Positions 51,499 to 60,835 of a stretch of 64,000 nt of DNA are shown here, in pieces (the first letter of the stretch is position 1; the number at the start of each line of letters is the position of its first letter). The position numbers were made by a program, and so were the translations under genes. The stretch comes from an uncultured Christensenella sp. Its GTDB lineage: Bacteria; Bacillota; Clostridia; Christensenellales; Pumilibacteraceae. The notes below the pieces were generated by a model, which did no database searches, was not told the DNA's origin, and worked only from the letters and a program-made list of their open reading frames with translations. The DNA lies in the NCBI GenBank assembly GCA_910577435.1, contig CAJTLV010000005.1, positions 1-64,000 of the forward strand. Reading direction: 5' to 3'.

Positions 51499-52466
51499 AG
51501 CGCCTTCTCCTCCATAATTTTAAGTACCAACTCGTCCATTACCGCTTGCGGAATGCAATTCGCCTCGTTGTGTCTTTTGGCAATGCGCACAAAGTCCGCA
51601 CCGTTCGCCGCCGACAACGGCGTAAAACCGTCGCTCACGCCCGTTACGTCTCCCGACGGGAATACCGTTTCCGCGCCGACGAGCGCGCGCGCAATATCGC
51701 AAAGCAGGTATTCCATAATGCCGAGCAGTGTAGCCACCTTGTCTCGCGTCAGCTTGTCGTACACTGCGGCGGTCTCCGCAAAACGTCGACTGCCCGACGC
51801 AAGCCGCAAAATATCGAGCGCGGCGGAATATAGCTTGGAAAAATCGCCGTCTCCGAGTATGCGCTCGGCAAGCCCGATATTGCCGCGACTTGCCCGCGCC
51901 GCAAGCTCGTTTGCCGACTTGTCCTTATGCCGCAGATCCAACTCCCGACGCACAACGTCGACGGGGAACGGAGCAAGCCGCAACAGCCGACACCGAGATT
52001 CGACGGTAGGCAACATCGTCCCGCACGCACAAAGTATAAAGCATACGCGCGACGGCGGCTCTTCGAGCGATTTCAGCAGTTTGTTCTGACATATCTCGCT
52101 CATACTTTCCGCATTCTCGATTATATATATACGCTTACCAAGCTCGAACGGAGTAAGATACAGCGAATCTATTATCTCACGCACGTCGTCGACGCTCACC
52201 ATCGGCGGTTTGGATTTTTCGGCAGTTTTTTTCGACGAAGTTTTACTTCTCTGCGGATTGGGATAAACGATAATGTCCGCATGCTCTTCGAGCGCTTTTT
52301 CAAACGCGACGCCGCACAGCCGCGCCGCAACAAGCCGCGCCGTGAGCGCAAGTCCGTCGCCGTCCTCGCCGCTCAACAGGAACGACCCGCCGTCGCTCTG
52401 CGATATTCCCGTAACAATATCGAGCTTCCCGTAAAGCTCGGCGTATTTTGCAATCTCGGCGTTCAC
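51486..52466 (-). CDS. holB: DNA polymerase III subunit delta'
   Basis: A 326-residue clamp-loader subunit. It retains the SLEEPPSRVCFILCA and VESRCRLLRL segments typical of HolB and the delta'-specific C-terminal collar domain. The Walker A loop is degenerate, as is usual for delta'. The GTG at 52466 overlaps the tmk stop (GTGA); longer frames enter tmk. Conserved place between tmk and ricT supports the call. Confidence 0.88.
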   Translation of the reverse strand: MNAEIAKYAELYGKLDIVTGISQSDGGSFLLSGEDGDGLALTARLVAARLCGVAFEKALEEHADIIVYPNPQRSKTSSKKTAEKSKPPMVSVDDVREIIDSLYLTPFELGKRIYIIENAESMSEICQNKLLKSLEEPPSRVCFILCACGTMLPTVESRCRLLRLAPFPVDVVRRELDLRHKDKSANELAARASRGNIGLAERILGDGDFSKLYSAALDILRLASGSRRFAETAAVYDKLTRDKVATLLGIMEYLLCDIARALVGAETVFPSGDVTGVSDGFTPLSAANGADFVRIAKRHNEANCIPQAVMDELVLKIMEEKALCRR

Positions 52467-53083
52467 AGTATTTTTTCCACCGCCGCATAAATTTTCGCAG
52501 CCGTCCGTTCTTTCTCGCCGCTCGCGTCGATCGCGACTAGCTCGCCGGACTCGCACATAGCTTTGAACCCGCTGTAAACCCTGCCGAAAAATTCGAGGTT
52601 TTCACGCTCCAAACGGTCGGTCTTATCCGCGCCGCCTTTGCGAGCGAACCCCGCTTCGGGAGCTATGTCTAGAAGCAACGCCAAATCGACTTTAACCGGC
52701 GCTATCGTCGCGGCGTTTACCGCCCTTATGAAATCGAGATCGAGACCTCGTCCGTATCCCTGATATGCGAGCGTCGAGTATATAAACCTGTCGCACACAA
52801 CGACTCGCCCTCTTTCGAGCGCAGGTTCGACTATATACTTCAAATGATCGCGGCGCGCCGCCGAATACATATAAAGCTCGGTTATCGCGTCGGGAGAATA
52901 ATGGGGATCGAGAATGAGCGTGCGCAGTTTCTCGCCCAACGGCGCACCGCCCGGCTCACGCGTGGCTATCGCATCGACGCCGTGCGAACGCAGTGCGTCG
53001 ACGAGCAATGCGCTCTGCCTGCTCTTGCCGGCGCCCTCGATACCTTCCAAAACTATGAACTTGCCCGTTCTGCCGTTGCTCAT
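52463..53083 (-). CDS. tmk: Thymidylate kinase
   Basis: A 206-residue dTMP kinase making dTDP for DNA synthesis. P-loop EGIEGAGKSRQ near residue 13, TREPGG near 41, DRF motif CDRFIYSTLAYQG near 97, and a lid segment ARKGGADKTDRLE near 145. The start overlaps the PLP-enzyme gene stop by 4 bases and the end overlaps holB. Confidence 0.95.
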   Translation of the reverse strand: MSNGRTGKFIVLEGIEGAGKSRQSALLVDALRSHGVDAIATREPGGAPLGEKLRTLILDPHYSPDAITELYMYSAARRDHLKYIVEPALERGRVVVCDRFIYSTLAYQGYGRGLDLDFIRAVNAATIAPVKVDLALLLDIAPEAGFARKGGADKTDRLERENLEFFGRVYSGFKAMCESGELVAIDASGEKERTAAKIYAAVEKIL

Positions 53084-54096
53084 TTCAGCTTCCTCAATCC
53101 GTTATCAAGCGCGGCGGCGAGCCGCGCGACGCCGCCCTCGCTGTCGGCGGCAGTGAATATAAACACTATGTGCCGTCCGTCGACCATTTCCGAATACACG
53201 CCACGTCTTATAAGCTCGTCGTTGAGCTTTTTCGCGTCCACGCCTTCCGCACCGCAGTCGAGAACAAGTCGCGTAAAATCGTCGTTTTTCAAAAATGCGA
53301 AATCGCTTTTAATACTCTCTATCGGCGCATACAATGCGTCGTATGCCGCGCGTGTTTCGACGGCCGCCAATTTATCTACCGCATACTCTATCGACGCATA
53401 CAACAGATATGACGGGCTTGTAGACCCCATAACGTCGACCGCGTCGCCTAGCTTCGCCGAGTTTTCGTCCGATAAATTATCGAACAGCAACGCGCTCTGC
53501 GTCAACGCAAAAAGCGTCTTGTGCGCCGATACGTTGCATATGTCGCAAGCTCCGGCAAAGCTCTTCGGCAAGTGCTCGGAAAAGCCGAAGTGCGCGCCGT
53601 GCGCGCCGTCGATAATAAACATCAAACCCTTGCGCTTGCAGTATTCGGCTATGCCGTTTACGTCGGCGCTATACCCGTAATATGTGGGAGAAGTGATTAT
53701 CACCGCTCCGATATCGGCGGTCAGTTTTTCATCGATCTGCTCTACGGTAAGCGGCCGCACGCCGCCGCGCTCGCCCGCCGTTACACATCGCTTGCCTGAC
53801 AATATAAACCCGTCGAATACCGAACGGTGCGAATTGACGTCGACGACAGCGTTCGCTCCCGCATAAAACACGGCGGATTTTACGCCCTGCGAACTGCCCC
53901 CGCACAGAAACCGTGCGTGTCTTGCGCCGAATACTTCCGCCGCATACGCTTGGGCGCGGACGAGGTCGTCCGACGGAAAGCTGTCGTCGGTCAGTTCGGT
54001 AAGATCGACTTTGCTCAATGCGCCCTTGTGTCCGGGCGTGTGAAGTCTGAGCGGCTCGCTCGACGCGTAGCCTTGCATTTTTCGGTATAAGCTCAC
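53080..54096 (-). CDS. YaaO-like PLP-dependent Orn/Lys/Arg decarboxylase-family protein, short form
   Basis: 338 residues. It has LHTPGHKG near residue 18, GGSSQGVKSAV near 66, HRSVFDGFILSG near 90, an IDGAHGAHFGF aspartate near 164, and the PLP lysine in VSAHKTLFALTQSA near 190. The layout is that of the aspartate-aminotransferase-like major domain of arginine/lysine decarboxylases. It is about 140 residues shorter than YaaO/SpeA and lacks most of the C-terminal domain. The position before tmk matches yaaO-tmk of Bacillus. Activity and substrate are uncertain. Confidence 0.8.
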   Translation of the reverse strand: MSLYRKMQGYASSEPLRLHTPGHKGALSKVDLTELTDDSFPSDDLVRAQAYAAEVFGARHARFLCGGSSQGVKSAVFYAGANAVVDVNSHRSVFDGFILSGKRCVTAGERGGVRPLTVEQIDEKLTADIGAVIITSPTYYGYSADVNGIAEYCKRKGLMFIIDGAHGAHFGFSEHLPKSFAGACDICNVSAHKTLFALTQSALLFDNLSDENSAKLGDAVDVMGSTSPSYLLYASIEYAVDKLAAVETRAAYDALYAPIESIKSDFAFLKNDDFTRLVLDCGAEGVDAKKLNDELIRRGVYSEMVDGRHIVFIFTAADSEGGVARLAAALDNGLRKLK

Positions 54097-55583
54097 TTGC
54101 CCGTCTTAGGCTTCATCGTCGGGAACAGAATGACGTCGCGAATGGACGCGCTGTCGGTGAGCAGCATTATCATACGGTCGATGCCGATACCCAAGCCGCC
54201 GGTCGGCGGCATTGCGTATTCGAGCGCTTCGACGAAATCGTCATCGGCGGCTTGCGCATCCTCGTTGCCCTGCTTCGCCATACTGCGCTGCATTTCGAAA
54301 CGCTTCGCCTGATCGAGCGGATCGTTAAGCTCGGAATAGGCGTTGCCGCCCTCCCAGCCGTTGATGAAGAACTCGAAACGGTATGTCAATCCGTCGTCCG
54401 ACTTTTTGGCGAGCGGCGAAATTTCTATCGGGTATCCCGTTACGAACGTCGGCTGAACGAGCGTGCTTTCCACAAGTTTGTCGAACGCCGCGTACATACA
54501 CTCGGCGGCATTCTTCTCGCCCTCGATCTCCACGCCCAAGCGTTTGAGTTCCGCGCGCGCCTTTTGGTCGGAGAGCGCCATAAAATCGACGCCTACCGTC
54601 TCTTTGACTATATCGCGCATAGTGACGCGCCGCCACGGCGTGGAAATATCTATCTCACGTCCGCGATAGTTTATTTTATTGCCAAGTCCCACAGCGCGCG
54701 CCGCAACCGTGTAAATGTCCTCGACTCGCTTCATCATATCGGTGTAGTCGCCGTAAGCCTGATACAGCTCCATCATCGTGAATTCGGGATTGTGTTTTAT
54801 GTCCATTCCCTCGTTGCGGAAACACCTGCCGAGTTCGTATACGCGTTCCAAACCGCCGACGATCAGCCGCTTTAAGTACAGTTCGGGTGCTATGCGCATA
54901 TACATATCGAGGTCGAGCGTGTTATGGTGCGTTATGAACGGCCGCGCCGCCGCGCCGCCAGCAACGGTGTTTAGTATGGGCGTTTCCACCTCGATAAAAC
55001 CGTCGTCGTCGAGATAGCGACGAACGGCGGAAATTATCTTGCCGCGTCCGATGAACGTATTCTTCACTTCGGGATTGGCTATCAAATCGAGATAGCGCTT
55101 ACGGTAACGCAGATCGTTGTCTTTGAGACCGTGCCACTTTTCGGGAAGAGGCAAAAGCGCTTTGGATAACAGCGTAAGTTCGGTGACCGAAACGGATACT
55201 TCGCCGCGATGTGTGACGAACACCTCGCCCTTAACGCCGATTATATCGCCTATGTCGGTCTGCTTTTTGAAAAAGTCGTATTTCTCTTCGCCGAGATTGT
55301 CGCGTTTGACGTAGATCTGTACCTGCCCCGACACGTCGAGAAGATGAGCGAAACTCGCCTTGCCCATTATGCGCTTGCTCATCAGTCTGCCGGCAACGGA
55401 CACTGCCTTGCCGGTTTCGGGGTTCGAAGTAACGTCCGCCGCGTGCGCGGTGACGTCGAAACTCGTTATCTTATACGGATCTTCGCCCTTTGCCGTGAGA
55501 TCGGCGAGTTTGGCGAGACGCACTGCTTTAAGCGCGTCTATATCCTCTTCGGGCGTTGCCGCATTTTCGGGTATATCGTTCAT
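54093..55583 (-). CDS. lysS: Lysine-tRNA ligase (class II)
   Basis: A 496-residue class IIb synthetase: N-terminal OB-fold (about 55-165), motif 2 FRNEGMDIKHNPEFTMME near residue 262, and motif 3 GLGIGIDRMIMLLT near 470. Normal length. It follows the greA-like gene by 55 bases and its end overlaps the PLP-enzyme gene (4 bases). greA-lysS is a common clostridial order. Confidence 0.97.
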   Translation of the reverse strand: MNDIPENAATPEEDIDALKAVRLAKLADLTAKGEDPYKITSFDVTAHAADVTSNPETGKAVSVAGRLMSKRIMGKASFAHLLDVSGQVQIYVKRDNLGEEKYDFFKKQTDIGDIIGVKGEVFVTHRGEVSVSVTELTLLSKALLPLPEKWHGLKDNDLRYRKRYLDLIANPEVKNTFIGRGKIISAVRRYLDDDGFIEVETPILNTVAGGAAARPFITHHNTLDLDMYMRIAPELYLKRLIVGGLERVYELGRCFRNEGMDIKHNPEFTMMELYQAYGDYTDMMKRVEDIYTVAARAVGLGNKINYRGREIDISTPWRRVTMRDIVKETVGVDFMALSDQKARAELKRLGVEIEGEKNAAECMYAAFDKLVESTLVQPTFVTGYPIEISPLAKKSDDGLTYRFEFFINGWEGGNAYSELNDPLDQAKRFEMQRSMAKQGNEDAQAADDDFVEALEYAMPPTGGLGIGIDRMIMLLTDSASIRDVILFPTMKPKTGK

Positions 55584-55638
55584 AGCTGTCTCTCTTAAAC
55601 GTAAAATTTCAGTGCCGTGATTACAGGAGATAAACCGG

Positions 55639-56394
55639 TCATCTCCTCATCGACTTTTTATCGACCGCGATCGAAAGTATCTTGAACAGAAGATCACCGA
55701 CCATTACGACGTCGTTCTCCTCTTTGTCGAGGAATGCCGATCCGACGCGCGACTCGTTCGAAATCTTGCCGTTAAGCGCGTCCGACTCGTGCGAGCCTAC
55801 TATGGTATACGATTTCAGACCGGCGCACTTGGTCCTGTCTGCTTTTGCCCTCGCCTTGACTTTGAGCGAAAGCTCGTCCGCCGAAAAACCCTTGTCCAAA
55901 AGTTCTTCCTTTTTATAGCGCTTGCCGCCGAGAAGTTCCGAACCGGCAACCGCGTAATCTTCCGCCGTAAGCTCGCCGAGAATAGGACGGTTCTGTTTAT
56001 TGGCGCGCATATCGTTGACCGACATACGGGTCAAAAATCCCTCTATAATGTCGGTGCGCGACAGTCCGCACTTTTCCACTTCGGCAAGTCCGTCGGCTAT
56101 GTCCGCTTCTATGACCTCTATCGTGCAGCCTACGGAAACGACGTCGTCGTTTATCGACTTCTCGTCGATTACCTTAGCATACATCAGCTTTTCTTTGATC
56201 GCGTCGATCTCGTTTTGAAGTTTCGCCTGTTCGTCGCGCGCTATATCGTACTCGGCGTTTTCGGAAAGGTCGCCCTGTGCGCGAGCGGTAGCGATTTCCG
56301 CGACGATAGCGGGCATTTCCACCATTTTGATGTGTTCGAGCCGCTCTTCAAGCTCGCGCTTGCCCGCCGCAGTCATAATATATTCCTTAGGCAT
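55639..56394 (-). CDS. greA: Transcription elongation factor GreA with a ~95-residue insertion
   Basis: 251 residues instead of the usual ~158. Residues 1-75 are the GreA coiled coil with the catalytic tip GDLSENAEYDIARDEQ (D42, E45), which lets backtracked RNA polymerase cleave its transcript. The C-terminal FKBP-like domain begins at VSVGCTIEVIE (86-96) and resumes at KSYTIVGSHESDALNGKISNES (194-215, given in part), ending GSAFLDKEENDVV. Between them, about 95 helix-rich residues (98-193) are inserted in frame. I do not recognise the insert. GGAG precedes the ATG and a promoter lies upstream; it heads the greA-lysS-tmk-holB-ricT operon. Confidence 0.88.
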   Translation of the reverse strand: MPKEYIMTAAGKRELEERLEHIKMVEMPAIVAEIATARAQGDLSENAEYDIARDEQAKLQNEIDAIKEKLMYAKVIDEKSINDDVVSVGCTIEVIEADIADGLAEVEKCGLSRTDIIEGFLTRMSVNDMRANKQNRPILGELTAEDYAVAGSELLGGKRYKKEELLDKGFSADELSLKVKARAKADRTKCAGLKSYTIVGSHESDALNGKISNESRVGSAFLDKEENDVVMVGDLLFKILSIAVDKKSMRR

Positions 56395-56423
56395 AATTAT
56401 CTCCTTATAAATTTACTCGTTAC

Positions 56424-56453
56424 ATTATAAATCATACGTCCGCTCAAAGTCAA
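56424..56453 (-). promoter_or_regulatory. Promoter of the greA-lysS operon
   Basis: Minus-strand TTGACT and TATAAT are separated by 18 bases, about 30 bases before the greA start. Confidence 0.7.
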
Positions 56454-56488
56454 GCGAATTACCGCAAAAGAGACTTTGCGGCGGCACG

Positions 56489-56517
56489 GCATAATCCCTC
56501 AACACTCGGCATATTAC
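56489..56517 (+). promoter_or_regulatory. Possible sigma-E-type promoter of spoIIID
   Basis: GCATAAT and CATATTAC are separated by 14 bases, close to the sporulation sigma-E consensus (roughly KMATATT, 14-15 bases, CATACAAT). spoIIID is a sigma-E gene in Bacillus. No housekeeping promoter is evident here. Short degenerate motif, so moderate confidence. Confidence 0.45.
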
Positions 56518-56576
56518 GGCAATCCGCGACATATATTGGTAAAACCCGACAATCGGGCGGGCAAGGAGCTGAAATT

Positions 56577-56849
56577 ATGAACGATATAGATATTCGCGCC
56601 GTCGAATTAGGCAAATACATAGTCGAAAACGCCTGCACCGTCCGTGCCGCCGCCGCGCACTTCGACATAGGCAAGTCGACCGTGCATAAGGACGTGACAG
56701 AACGGCTCGAAAAGATCGATCCGGAACTGTTCGACAGCGTGCGCAAGGTACTCGATTATAACCTGTCCGTCCGCCACCTTCGCGGCGGTGAAGCGACCCG
56801 CGCCCGCTGTGCCGAAAACAAAAAACACAGTCAGCGACCGCAAACGTAA
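56577..56849 (+). CDS. spoIIID: Sporulation transcriptional regulator SpoIIID
   Basis: A 90-residue DNA-binding protein that switches mother-cell gene expression from sigma-E to sigma-K during sporulation. The helix-turn-helix (TVRAAAAHFDIGKSTVHKD, about 21-39) and RLEKIDPELFDSVRKVLDYN following are characteristic, as is the basic C-terminus. AAGGAG lies 10 bases before the ATG. It shows that the organism belongs to a spore-forming lineage. It stands alone between greA and the LRR gene. Confidence 0.93.
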   Translation: MNDIDIRAVELGKYIVENACTVRAAAAHFDIGKSTVHKDVTERLEKIDPELFDSVRKVLDYNLSVRHLRGGEATRARCAENKKHSQRPQT

Positions 56850-56875
56850 AAAGCCGCGAAATTTTCACGGCTTTT
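56848..56875. terminator. Bidirectional terminator between spoIIID and the LRR gene
   Basis: The stem AAAAGCCGCGAAA/TTTCACGGCTTTT (one mismatch) is flanked by A and T runs and lies between two convergent genes. Confidence 0.85.
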
Positions 56876-56892
56876 GCATACGAGCACTCTTA

Positions 56893-59800
56893 TCAGTCTC
56901 GGTCGTTATTGTTGCAATCCCATATTACCTTGCCTCCACCGGTATCACTACCCCAATTTTCGTCCCAGCCACTCGGTTTTCTCGCCGCCTCGCAATAAAT
57001 AATAAGCGACTTACAATAGCGGAACGCGTAATTCCCGATATTTGTCACGTTGATCGGTATCTTTATGCTCGTTAACCCAATGCAATATTGGAAGGCTTTC
57101 TCCTCGATACTCGTTACACTGTAATTTGCATTTTTGTACGTCACGACGGCAGGAATTTCCACGTTGCCGCTTAAATTGATCGGCTGTCCTACAATCGTCG
57201 CTACGCCGTCTTTGAGCGAATAACGTAAACCGTCTATTACGGCATATTCGTAGCCGTTTTCATCCTTATTGTTATTCTTGCAATCCCATACTACCGGATA
57301 AAAACTATAAGGCGAAATCCATCCGTCATCCCAACCGCTCGGCTTTTCGGCAGCCTCGCAGTATATCGTGATTGAATTATTGTTATAGAATCCATCTTTT
57401 TTGATACTCTCCACACTATTCGGTATCGTTACGCTTGTAAGAAAATCACTTGAAGAGAATGCCCCACTCTGAATACTCGTCACACTGTATTTCACGTTTT
57501 TATACGTCACCGTAGCGGGTATATTTGCCGTCGTTATATTCCTTGGTTGTCTTATTACAGTCGCTACGCCGTCTTTGAGCGAATAACGTAAACCGTCTAT
57601 CACGGTGTATGCGTAGCCGTTTTCATCTTTATTGTTATTCTTGCAATCCCATACAACGGGACAGCCAAAGCTGCGCCACTCAATACCATCCCAACTGCTC
57701 GGCTTTTCGGCAGCCTCGCAGTATATAGTTAGCGCGTAGCAGTCACTGAACACATAGTCACCCATACTCGTTACGCCGTCGGGTATCATTATTTGCGTTA
57801 TCAAATCGCACCCAGAGAACGCTTTGTCACCTATACTTTCAATACCGCTTCCCATAGTTACGTTTGCAAGCATCTTGCATTTATAAAACGCATACCTACC
57901 GATGGTCTTAATACTGTCGGACATTGTTATGCTTGTAAGAAAACCGCAATTCTCGAACGCATTGTCCGGAATGCTGTTTCCGCTTGTTATGACCACCGTC
58001 TTTAACGAGTTCTTGGGTATCGACGAAATCGCCGATGCGGGTATTTTCGCGCTCGTTATCGGGCACCCCGAAAACGCGTTCTCGCCTATGCTCGTCACGC
58101 TGTTCGGTATCGTGATCTTCGTTATGCCCGTCATGCTCGCAAAAGCGTTAGCGGGTATGCTTTTCAGCGTGTCGGCGAGCACTACACTTCCTTTAAGTCC
58201 CTTCGGCACGAGCACTATCTCCGTCATGTCGGCGTTGTACAGTATGCCCTTATATACCGAAATGCCGCTGTTCCCCGACGTGCACGTTATCGAGTCTATC
58301 TCGCACAGGTCGAACGCCCCGTCGGCTATACCGGTCACTTCGTAAGTCGTATCGCCGTACTCCACGCTCGCGGGGATCTTTATCGTAGTAAGAACCGACG
58401 ACTGTTTAGCCACCGTCGCTTTGCCGTCTTTGAGCGCGTAGCGTATGCCGTTCACAACGGCGTAGATATATCCGTCGTTCGCGACGTCGTTATTCCTACT
58501 GTCGTATATTACGGGAACTCCGTCATAGCTCCACCCGCATTCCGCTCTCGTCTTATCCGTTTCGAGCACTATCGCGCAACCGTCGAACGCGCCCCGTCCG
58601 ATTTCCGTCACTTTATTAGGTATCTTTACTTTCGTCAAGTTACCGCAATTCTCGAATGCGCGCGCGCCTATCGTCGTAAGGCTGTCGGGCAACCATACGT
58701 ATTCGAGCGACATGCAGTTCTTAAACGCGTCGGCGGCTATCTCCGTGCCGCTTATCAGTTCTACGTTGCGCAGTTTGTCGTTCGCTATATGCTTTGCCGC
58801 ATATGCGGGGATCTCCGCCTGTTCTATCTTACAGTCCTCGAACGCGCCGTCGGCTATCTCCGTCACGGTCTCCGGTATTTGCAAAGACGCTATATCCATT
58901 CCCGTGAACATACCGCTCGATATGCTCTTCACGCCGCTCGGTATCGTGAGATACCGAGTTTTCTTTACCGACGGATTCATCCACAGTATGCTTCCGTTCT
59001 TCTTATACAGTATCGCGCCCGTACTCGCATACGCACCGTTGTTGACCGCTACGGTAACGGTCATAATGTTATCGCAACCGTCTATGAATCCGTCGCCTAT
59101 CTCCGTCACATCCCGTTCGATCGTCAGATACCGCAAGCCCTTAAAGTCCTTGAACGCGTTCACCGCTATCTTCGTCACGCCTTTTGGCACTTCGAGCATG
59201 CCTATACCGTCGGCGCTCGCAACGCCCGTAACGGTGTTCCCGCTCGTCGTGAGCGTTCCCGCCAACCGTATCCAGTGCGCCGTCTCTTTCAGTTTTCTCG
59301 CCGTCGCCGCGCCGGACAAATTCGCCGTCGTCACCGTCTCGGCGGGATCGTCCGTCCTGAGCGCGTACGCTTTCCACGTCGCGTTGCTCGCGAATGTAAC
59401 GCTCGAAAGCGCGGGCTGGTCGCCGAAACACCCTCTGCCTATGTACCACGTCGTTTCGGGGATAGTCACGCTCGCAAGCGCGCCGTCCTCGTTGATCACG
59501 CTGTTTCCGCCGAACGCACTCGCGCCTAAGTATTCCGCAGACCGCAAATTTATATTCGCAAGCGAATAACACCCGTCGAACGCCTCGTTCGATACCGTCT
59601 TCGTCCCGCCGAGATCGAGTTTCGTCATTGCGTTGCAGGCGCGGAACGCCCTGTACCCGACGCTCTTCAAGCTGTCCGGCAGTTTAAGTTCGGTCACGTT
59701 TATGCTCTCGAACGCGCTCTCGCCTATGCTATCGAGCGTCGACTCTTGCGCGAACGTGAGAGTCTCTATGTTGTTCCATAAGAACGCGCTCTCGCCTATG

Positions 59801-60780
59801 GTTTTAACGTTCTTGCCGATCGTGACGCTCTCGATCGTCTTGCAACCGTAGAACGCCCAGCGATTGACCGTTTCGGCGTTGACCGTTATATCCGTCACCG
59901 CTCTGCCGTTTATGTACAGCTCCGCTTTCCCGTTCGAGAGAGGGTTCGCCTTTTTGTCGGACGAGCAGTCCATTTCTATACCGCACCATTTGTCTATGCT
60001 CCCCGCATATTTCACTTCGAGAAGCGACCGCATTCCATCCGTTCCGAACGCGTCGTAATTTATCTTTTTAAGCGAATTGGGCAAGCCTAACTCCACAAGC
60101 GCCGCACAGTCGCAGAAAGCCTCGCTCGGTATCTCCGTAACGCCCTCGCCTATGGTCACACTCTCCAGCTTGGTCGCATTCTTGAACGCTCCCGTACCTA
60201 TCTCCGTCACGCTGTCCGGAATGATTATTCCCGTAAGCGACCGCGAGTTTTTGAACGCGTCATTCGCAATAGCCGTCACGGGCTTGCCGTTGTGCGTTTC
60301 GGGCACTTCCACGTCGCCGCTGAGCCCGCCTATGCCGCGCACTATATACCCGCTTCCGTCGTCCATTCGCGCAAAGTCGAAACTCACCGCCCACACCGCA
60401 TAAAGCGTCGTGTCGCCCTCCAACTCGTCGCTTTCGAAGTTCCACAGCGCTTCGCCGTCCGTATCCTTCGCCCATCCGCTGAACGCATACTGCGCACGCT
60501 CGGGCATTCTCAACGGCTCGTCGAGCTCTTTTGCCGTGACGGTATACGTCGCCGTCTTTCCGTCCGACGATATGACCGCGCCGTCGTCGACGGTCTCGCC
60601 TTCTATCTCTATCTCGGCGTCGAACTTGCCGCCGTTCGCGTCGAACACCACCGTGTACGTCACGCCCGTCGGTTCGTCGGGCGGATCGTCGCTCTTGTCC
60701 CTGTTGCACGCCGCCATACATAGCGTGCTCGCCAGTGCGCCTAACAGCGCAGTCACCGTTACGATGAACTTCTTTTTCAT
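56893..60780 (-). CDS. Large BspA-type leucine-rich-repeat lipoprotein
   Basis: A 1295-residue surface protein. The signal peptide ends in lipobox CMAAC (C25). Residues about 40-130 form an InlB/Listeria-Bacteroides type repeat (VVFDANGGKF, WNFESDELEGDTTLYAVWA in part). From about 150 onward the chain is a BspA-type LRR array with the unit AF..C..L..V.IP.SVT.IG. Modules ending WDCKNNNKDENGY..VIDGLRYSLKDGVAT (in pieces) recur at least three times near the C-terminus, and the protein stops just inside another copy (WDCNNNDRD). It probably binds host or environmental ligands. AGGAG lies 10 bases before the ATG. A long 5' region with a candidate RNA precedes it. Confidence 0.9.
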   Translation of the reverse strand: MKKKFIVTVTALLGALASTLCMAACNRDKSDDPPDEPTGVTYTVVFDANGGKFDAEIEIEGETVDDGAVISSDGKTATYTVTAKELDEPLRMPERAQYAFSGWAKDTDGEALWNFESDELEGDTTLYAVWAVSFDFARMDDGSGYIVRGIGGLSGDVEVPETHNGKPVTAIANDAFKNSRSLTGIIIPDSVTEIGTGAFKNATKLESVTIGEGVTEIPSEAFCDCAALVELGLPNSLKKINYDAFGTDGMRSLLEVKYAGSIDKWCGIEMDCSSDKKANPLSNGKAELYINGRAVTDITVNAETVNRWAFYGCKTIESVTIGKNVKTIGESAFLWNNIETLTFAQESTLDSIGESAFESINVTELKLPDSLKSVGYRAFRACNAMTKLDLGGTKTVSNEAFDGCYSLANINLRSAEYLGASAFGGNSVINEDGALASVTIPETTWYIGRGCFGDQPALSSVTFASNATWKAYALRTDDPAETVTTANLSGAATARKLKETAHWIRLAGTLTTSGNTVTGVASADGIGMLEVPKGVTKIAVNAFKDFKGLRYLTIERDVTEIGDGFIDGCDNIMTVTVAVNNGAYASTGAILYKKNGSILWMNPSVKKTRYLTIPSGVKSISSGMFTGMDIASLQIPETVTEIADGAFEDCKIEQAEIPAYAAKHIANDKLRNVELISGTEIAADAFKNCMSLEYVWLPDSLTTIGARAFENCGNLTKVKIPNKVTEIGRGAFDGCAIVLETDKTRAECGWSYDGVPVIYDSRNNDVANDGYIYAVVNGIRYALKDGKATVAKQSSVLTTIKIPASVEYGDTTYEVTGIADGAFDLCEIDSITCTSGNSGISVYKGILYNADMTEIVLVPKGLKGSVVLADTLKSIPANAFASMTGITKITIPNSVTSIGENAFSGCPITSAKIPASAISSIPKNSLKTVVITSGNSIPDNAFENCGFLTSITMSDSIKTIGRYAFYKCKMLANVTMGSGIESIGDKAFSGCDLITQIMIPDGVTSMGDYVFSDCYALTIYCEAAEKPSSWDGIEWRSFGCPVVWDCKNNNKDENGYAYTVIDGLRYSLKDGVATVIRQPRNITTANIPATVTYKNVKYSVTSIQSGAFSSSDFLTSVTIPNSVESIKKDGFYNNNSITIYCEAAEKPSGWDDGWISPYSFYPVVWDCKNNNKDENGYEYAVIDGLRYSLKDGVATIVGQPINLSGNVEIPAVVTYKNANYSVTSIEEKAFQYCIGLTSIKIPINVTNIGNYAFRYCKSLIIYCEAARKPSGWDENWGSDTGGGKVIWDCNNNDRD
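57198..57291. repeat. Direct repeat copy A within the LRR gene
   Basis: A 94-base segment (begins TCGCTACGCCGTCTTTGAGC) is almost identical to 57561-57654. It encodes the WDCKNNNKDENGY/GLRYSLKDG module. Confidence 0.85.
57561..57654. repeat. Direct repeat copy B within the LRR gene
   Basis: The second copy of the 94-base segment, 363 bases (121 codons) from copy A and in the same frame, so recombination between them would add or remove exactly one module. Confidence 0.85.
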
Positions 60781-60835
60781 ATCCTACTTTCTCCTTTTAT
60801 TAAACGGAACCGACGACTGAGTGACGCGAGCAAAA

